Assembly (NCBI GenBank): GCA_017305935.1
Contig: JAFKJU010000026.1
Coordinates: 1-64,000 of the forward strand
Length of the DNA: 64,000 nucleotides
Reading direction: 5' to 3'
From: Hyphomicrobiales bacterium
GTDB lineage: Bacteria; Pseudomonadota; Alphaproteobacteria; Rhizobiales; Rhizobiaceae
The notes below the pieces were generated by a model. It had not been told where the DNA came from. It worked only from the letters and a program-made list of their open reading frames with translations, and did no database searches. This document shows positions 60,502 to 64,000 of this stretch, one piece after another (position 1 is the stretch's first letter; the number at the start of each line of letters is the position of its first letter). A program made the position numbers and the translations under genes.

Positions 60502-63500
60502 ATGAGCAATGATCCTTTTACCCTCGACATGTTCGGCAACACCGCGCTGACGTCCGGTCTCGGCCTTGGCCTTGGCATGGGCGCCACGGCCTTTGGCGGG
60601 CACGATCCCTTCGCCGCCAACGACGACGAGCCGGATCCGACGCCGCCGGCCCCCGCCCCGGCTCTGCCGATCGCCGCGGCCCGCAAGCCCGCGCGCAAAC
60701 AGGGTGCGCGCTGCAATTTCTATCTCGATGATGACGGCCGCGGCCTTGCCGCCGGCTGGAAGGAGCGCGCGAAGGCAAACGTCGCCGCCATCCTCGTCGC
60801 AGGCGAGATCGAGAAGCAAGATCGGCCGGCGATGCGGGAGGAGCAGGAGAAACTTATCCGCTTCACCGGCTTTGGCGCCAGTGAACTTGCCAACGGCATG
60901 TTCCGCCGGCCGGGCGAGATCGAGTTTCGCGATGGCTGGGAGGATCTCGGCGGCCTGCTCGAGGCGGCAGTCGACGAGGCCGACTATGCCTCGCTTGCCC
61001 GCTGCACCCAGTATGCGCATTTCACGCCTGAATTCATCGTCCGGGCGATCTGGGCGGGTCTCCAGCGGCTCGGCTGGCGCGGCGGCCGCGTGCTGGAGCC
61101 GGGCATCGGCACGGGGCTGTTCCCCGCGCTGATGCCGGAGGCTTATCGCGCCAGCAGCCATGTCACCGGTATCGAGCTTGATCCGGTCACGGCGCGCATC
61201 GTGCGGCTGTTGCAGCCAAAGGCCCGCATCGTCAACGCCGACTTCGCCCGCACCGATCTCGGCGTCGTCTATGACCTTGCCGTCGGCAATCCGCCCTTCT
61301 CCGACCGCACCGTGCGTTCCGACCACCACTATCGTCCGCTTGGCCTGCGGCTTCACGATTACTTCATCGCCCGCGCGATCGATCTCCTAAAGCCCGGCGC
61401 GCTGGCCGCCTTCGTCACCAGCAGCGGCACGATGGACAAAGCAGACGCCACCGCGCGCGAGCACATCGCCAGATCGGCCAACCTGGTCGCGGCCATCCGC
61501 TTGCCCGAGGGCAGCTTCCGCCGCGATGCCGGCACGGACACCGTCGTCGACATCCTCTTTTTCCGCAAGCGCAAGATCGCAGAGCCGGAAGGCGACAATT
61601 GCTGGCTCGACGTCGAAGAAGTTCGGGCGGCCACCGAGGACGAAGGCGCCATCCGCGTGAATCGCTGGTTCGCGAACAATCCGGGCTTCGTTCTCGGCGA
61701 GCACGCGCTGACCTCCGGCCCGTTCGGCGAGACTTATACCTGCCAATGGCGCGCTGGCGAGGATCTGGAAACCGTGCTGAAGGCTACGGTCAGCCTTCTT
61801 CCGGAAGGCCTCTATGACGGCGAGCCGACCGAGATCGACCTCGATCTTGAGGAGCAACTGGCCGAGATCGTCGATCTGCGGCCTGGGAACGCCAGTGTGC
61901 GCGAGGGTAGCTACTTCATCGACAACCGGCAGGGCCTGATGCAGATCGTCGACGGCCAGCCGGTAGCGATCAAGGTCCGGAAGGGCCGCACCGGCGATGG
62001 GCTCTCCGAGAAGCACGCCCGCATCATTCAGAAGCTGATCCCAGTTCGCGACGCAGTGCGCGAAGTGCTGAAGGCTCAGGAAACCGGCCGGCCGTGGCGC
62101 GACCTTCAGGTCCGCCTGCGCATCGCCTGGTCGACCTTCGTCCGTGACTTCGGCCCGATCAACCACACCACCGTCATCATCACCGAGGATGCGGAGAGCG
62201 GCGAGACGCGCGAAACGCATCGGCAGCCGAACCTTCAGCCCTTCAGGGATGACCCTGATTGCTGGCTGGTCGCTTCGATCGAGGACTACGACCTCGACAC
62301 CGACACGGCCAAGCCCGGCCCGATCTTCACGAAGCGGGTCATCTCGCCCCCTGCCCCGCCGGTCGTGACCAATGCCGGCGACGCACTCGCCGTCGTTCTC
62401 AACGAACGCGGCCGCGTCGATCTCGATCATATCGCCGAGTTGCTGCATAGCGACCGTGATCAGGTGCTCGACCAACTCGGTGAAACCGTCTTCCAGGATC
62501 CGGCCGATGGATCGTGGCAGACGGCCGACGCCTATCTCTCGGGTCCGGTCCGCACCAAGCTTGCCGCCGCCGAGGCCGCCGCCGCGCTCGATCCGATCTT
62601 CGCACGGAACGTGCGCGCGTTGCAGGATGTCCAGCCGGCGCCGCTGCGTCCGTCCGACATCACCGCGCGTCTTGGTGCGCCATGGATCCCGGCCGCCGAC
62701 GTCGTCGCCTTCGTCAAGGAGAAGATGGACGCGGAGATCAAGATCCACCATATGCCGGAACTCGGCTCCTGGACGGTCGAGGCCCGGCAGCTCGCCTACC
62801 GCGCCGCCGGCACATCGGAATGGGGCACCAGCCGCCGACATGCCGGTGAGCTGCTTGCGGATGCCCTCAACAGCCGGGTGCCGCAGATCTTCGACACCTT
62901 CAAGGATGTCGGCGGCGAGCGGCGCGTCCTAAACGTCGTCGATACCGAAGCGGCCCGCGAAAAGCTGCAGAAGATCAAAAGCGAGTTCGAGCGTTGGGTC
63001 TGGACCGATCCCGATCGCACCGACCGCCTGGCCGGCGTCTATAACGAGCGCTTCAACAACCTCGCGCCGCGCAAGTTCGACGGTTCCCATCTCCAGCTTC
63101 CCGGCGCTTCCGCAGCCTTCACGCTCTATAGCCACCAGAAGCGCGGCATCTGGCGCATCATTGCCGATGGTGCCACCTATCTTGCGCACGCCGTCGGCGC
63201 CGGCAAAACGATGACCATCGCCGCCGCCATCATGGAGCAGCGCCGTCTCGGTCTGATCGCGAAGGCTATGCTGGTCGTTCCCGGCCATTGCCTGGCGCAG
63301 GCGGCGCGCGAGTTCCTCGCCCTCTATCCCAATGCCCGCATCCTCGTCGCCGATGAGACCAACTTCACCAAGGACAAGCGGGCGCGCTTCCTGTCGCGGG
63401 CGGCCACCGCCACCTGGGATGCGATCATCATCACCCACTCGGCTTTCAAGTTCATCGGCGTGCCCTCCGCCTTCGAACAGCAGATGATCCAGGACGAGCT

Positions 63501-64000
63501 GCAGCTGTTCGAAGAGCTGTTGACCAGGGTGGAGCCGGAGGACCGGGTTTCGCGAAAACGGCTGGAACGCCTGAAGGAAGGTCTGGAAGAGCGGCTTCAG
63601 GCGCTTGCCACCCGCAAGGACGATCTCCTGACCATCTCGGAGATCGGCGTCGACCAGATTGTTGTCGACGAGGCGCAGGAATTCCGCAAGCTGTCCTTCG
63701 CGACCAACATGAGCACTTTGAAGGGAATCGATCCGAACGGCTCGCAACGCGCCTGGGATTTATACGTCAAGTCGCGGTTCATCGAAACCAAAAACCCCGG
63801 CCGCGCGCTGGTGCTCGCCTCCGGCACACCGATCACCAACACGCTCGGTGAGATGTTCTCCGTCCAGCGCCTGCTCGGTCATGAGGCCCTGCACGAACGC
63901 GGCCTGCACGAATTTGACGCCTGGGCGTCCTGCTTTGGCGAGACGGTCACGGAGCTCGAGATCCAACCGTCCGGCAAATATAAGCCGGTCAGCCGCTTTG
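60502..64000 (+). CDS. Large N6-adenine methyltransferase-SF2 helicase fusion (partial)
   Basis: At least 1166 residues, running off the right edge without a stop. After a low-complexity start, an N6-adenine methyltransferase domain has motif I VLEPGIGTGLF at about residue 196 and motif IV AVGNPPFSD at about 262. From about residue 870 an SNF2/DEAD-like helicase begins, with TLYSHQKRGIWRIIADGATY, Walker A HAVGAGKTMT (896), LVVPGHCLAQ, DEAQ at 1055 in IVVDEAQEFRKL, and motif III LASGTPITNTLGE. Such giant fusions are found on rhizobial plasmids and resemble phage P1 DarB-type antirestriction proteins. It may protect incoming plasmid DNA. AAGGAG is 8 nt before the ATG. Confidence 0.85.
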   Translation, partial: MSNDPFTLDMFGNTALTSGLGLGLGMGATAFGGHDPFAANDDEPDPTPPAPAPALPIAAARKPARKQGARCNFYLDDDGRGLAAGWKERAKANVAAILVAGEIEKQDRPAMREEQEKLIRFTGFGASELANGMFRRPGEIEFRDGWEDLGGLLEAAVDEADYASLARCTQYAHFTPEFIVRAIWAGLQRLGWRGGRVLEPGIGTGLFPALMPEAYRASSHVTGIELDPVTARIVRLLQPKARIVNADFARTDLGVVYDLAVGNPPFSDRTVRSDHHYRPLGLRLHDYFIARAIDLLKPGALAAFVTSSGTMDKADATAREHIARSANLVAAIRLPEGSFRRDAGTDTVVDILFFRKRKIAEPEGDNCWLDVEEVRAATEDEGAIRVNRWFANNPGFVLGEHALTSGPFGETYTCQWRAGEDLETVLKATVSLLPEGLYDGEPTEIDLDLEEQLAEIVDLRPGNASVREGSYFIDNRQGLMQIVDGQPVAIKVRKGRTGDGLSEKHARIIQKLIPVRDAVREVLKAQETGRPWRDLQVRLRIAWSTFVRDFGPINHTTVIITEDAESGETRETHRQPNLQPFRDDPDCWLVASIEDYDLDTDTAKPGPIFTKRVISPPAPPVVTNAGDALAVVLNERGRVDLDHIAELLHSDRDQVLDQLGETVFQDPADGSWQTADAYLSGPVRTKLAAAEAAAALDPIFARNVRALQDVQPAPLRPSDITARLGAPWIPAADVVAFVKEKMDAEIKIHHMPELGSWTVEARQLAYRAAGTSEWGTSRRHAGELLADALNSRVPQIFDTFKDVGGERRVLNVVDTEAAREKLQKIKSEFERWVWTDPDRTDRLAGVYNERFNNLAPRKFDGSHLQLPGASAAFTLYSHQKRGIWRIIADGATYLAHAVGAGKTMTIAAAIMEQRRLGLIAKAMLVVPGHCLAQAAREFLALYPNARILVADETNFTKDKRARFLSRAATATWDAIIITHSAFKFIGVPSAFEQQMIQDELQLFEELLTRVEPEDRVSRKRLERLKEGLEERLQALATRKDDLLTISEIGVDQIVVDEAQEFRKLSFATNMSTLKGIDPNGSQRAWDLYVKSRFIETKNPGRALVLASGTPITNTLGEMFSVQRLLGHEALHERGLHEFDAWASCFGETVTELEIQPSGKYKPVSRF

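Noticed and set aside
1-64000. CRISPR arrays, tRNA or rRNA genes, and a relaxase gene
   Set aside because: No regularly spaced repeats, cloverleaf-like segments, rRNA sequence or relaxase motifs were found by eye on either strand.

Overview
The window looks like part of a large accessory replicon (megaplasmid or chromid) of an alphaproteobacterium, most likely of the Rhizobiaceae (Rhizobium/Agrobacterium/Sinorhizobium group). The evidence is high GC, a VirB/AvhB-type conjugation system, octopine/nopaline-type amino-acid uptake genes, an ImuA-ImuB-DnaE2 cassette behind an alphaproteobacterial GTTC-N7-GTTC LexA box, several Ku/LigD genes, and GTG/TTG starts. I see no rRNA, tRNA, CRISPR array, relaxase or repABC locus here. 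All functional names rest on motifs read by eye; no database search was possible.

Layout. 1-1.7 kb: insertion-sequence debris (left end of an IS66 element that interrupts a small gene, the 3' end of a second IS66 tnpC, an IS630-like fragment). 1.9-3.1 kb: a small HTH protein and a methyltransferase. 3.4-11.4 kb: an uptake/efflux island with two paralogous AraC regulators, an MFS transporter, a strongly structured non-coding stretch, then an ABC transporter for a basic amino acid or opine-like substrate with an alanine-racemase-like enzyme inside the operon. 11.5-25.1 kb: a complete leftward VirB1-B11/VirD4 type IV secretion system with translationally coupled genes, a second VirB5-like protein fused to a lytic transglycosylase, and a small lipoprotein. 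25.2-29.4 kb: exported and HTH proteins, a candidate small RNA, and a HigBA toxin-antitoxin pair.

29.4-48 kb is a DNA-repair island: the ImuA/ImuB/DnaE2 mutasome, a UvrD-type helicase, DinB, a SRAP protein, exonuclease III, two Ku proteins, a ligase-only LigD-like enzyme and a full-length LigD, with a HARP-repeat protein among them. 48-52.7 kb: cold-shock protein, PAS-GGDEF protein, short-chain dehydrogenase, receiver-only response regulator and HWE-type histidine kinase. 52.9-64 kb: plasmid transfer/establishment genes (XRE regulator, TrbM/KikA-like protein, SSB, a second nuclease-like protein, a Toprim protein, four unknown proteins including a tandem paralogous pair, and a very large methyltransferase-helicase fusion that runs off the window).

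A near-palindromic AT-rich site, consensus TTAAGTATAATTAAGGTG, occurs at six intergenic positions (17603, 18357, 25143, 26741, 53363, 53722) in front of the T4SS operons, the neighbouring exported proteins and the XRE regulator. It probably marks one transfer regulon spread over 36 kb and interrupted by the repair island.
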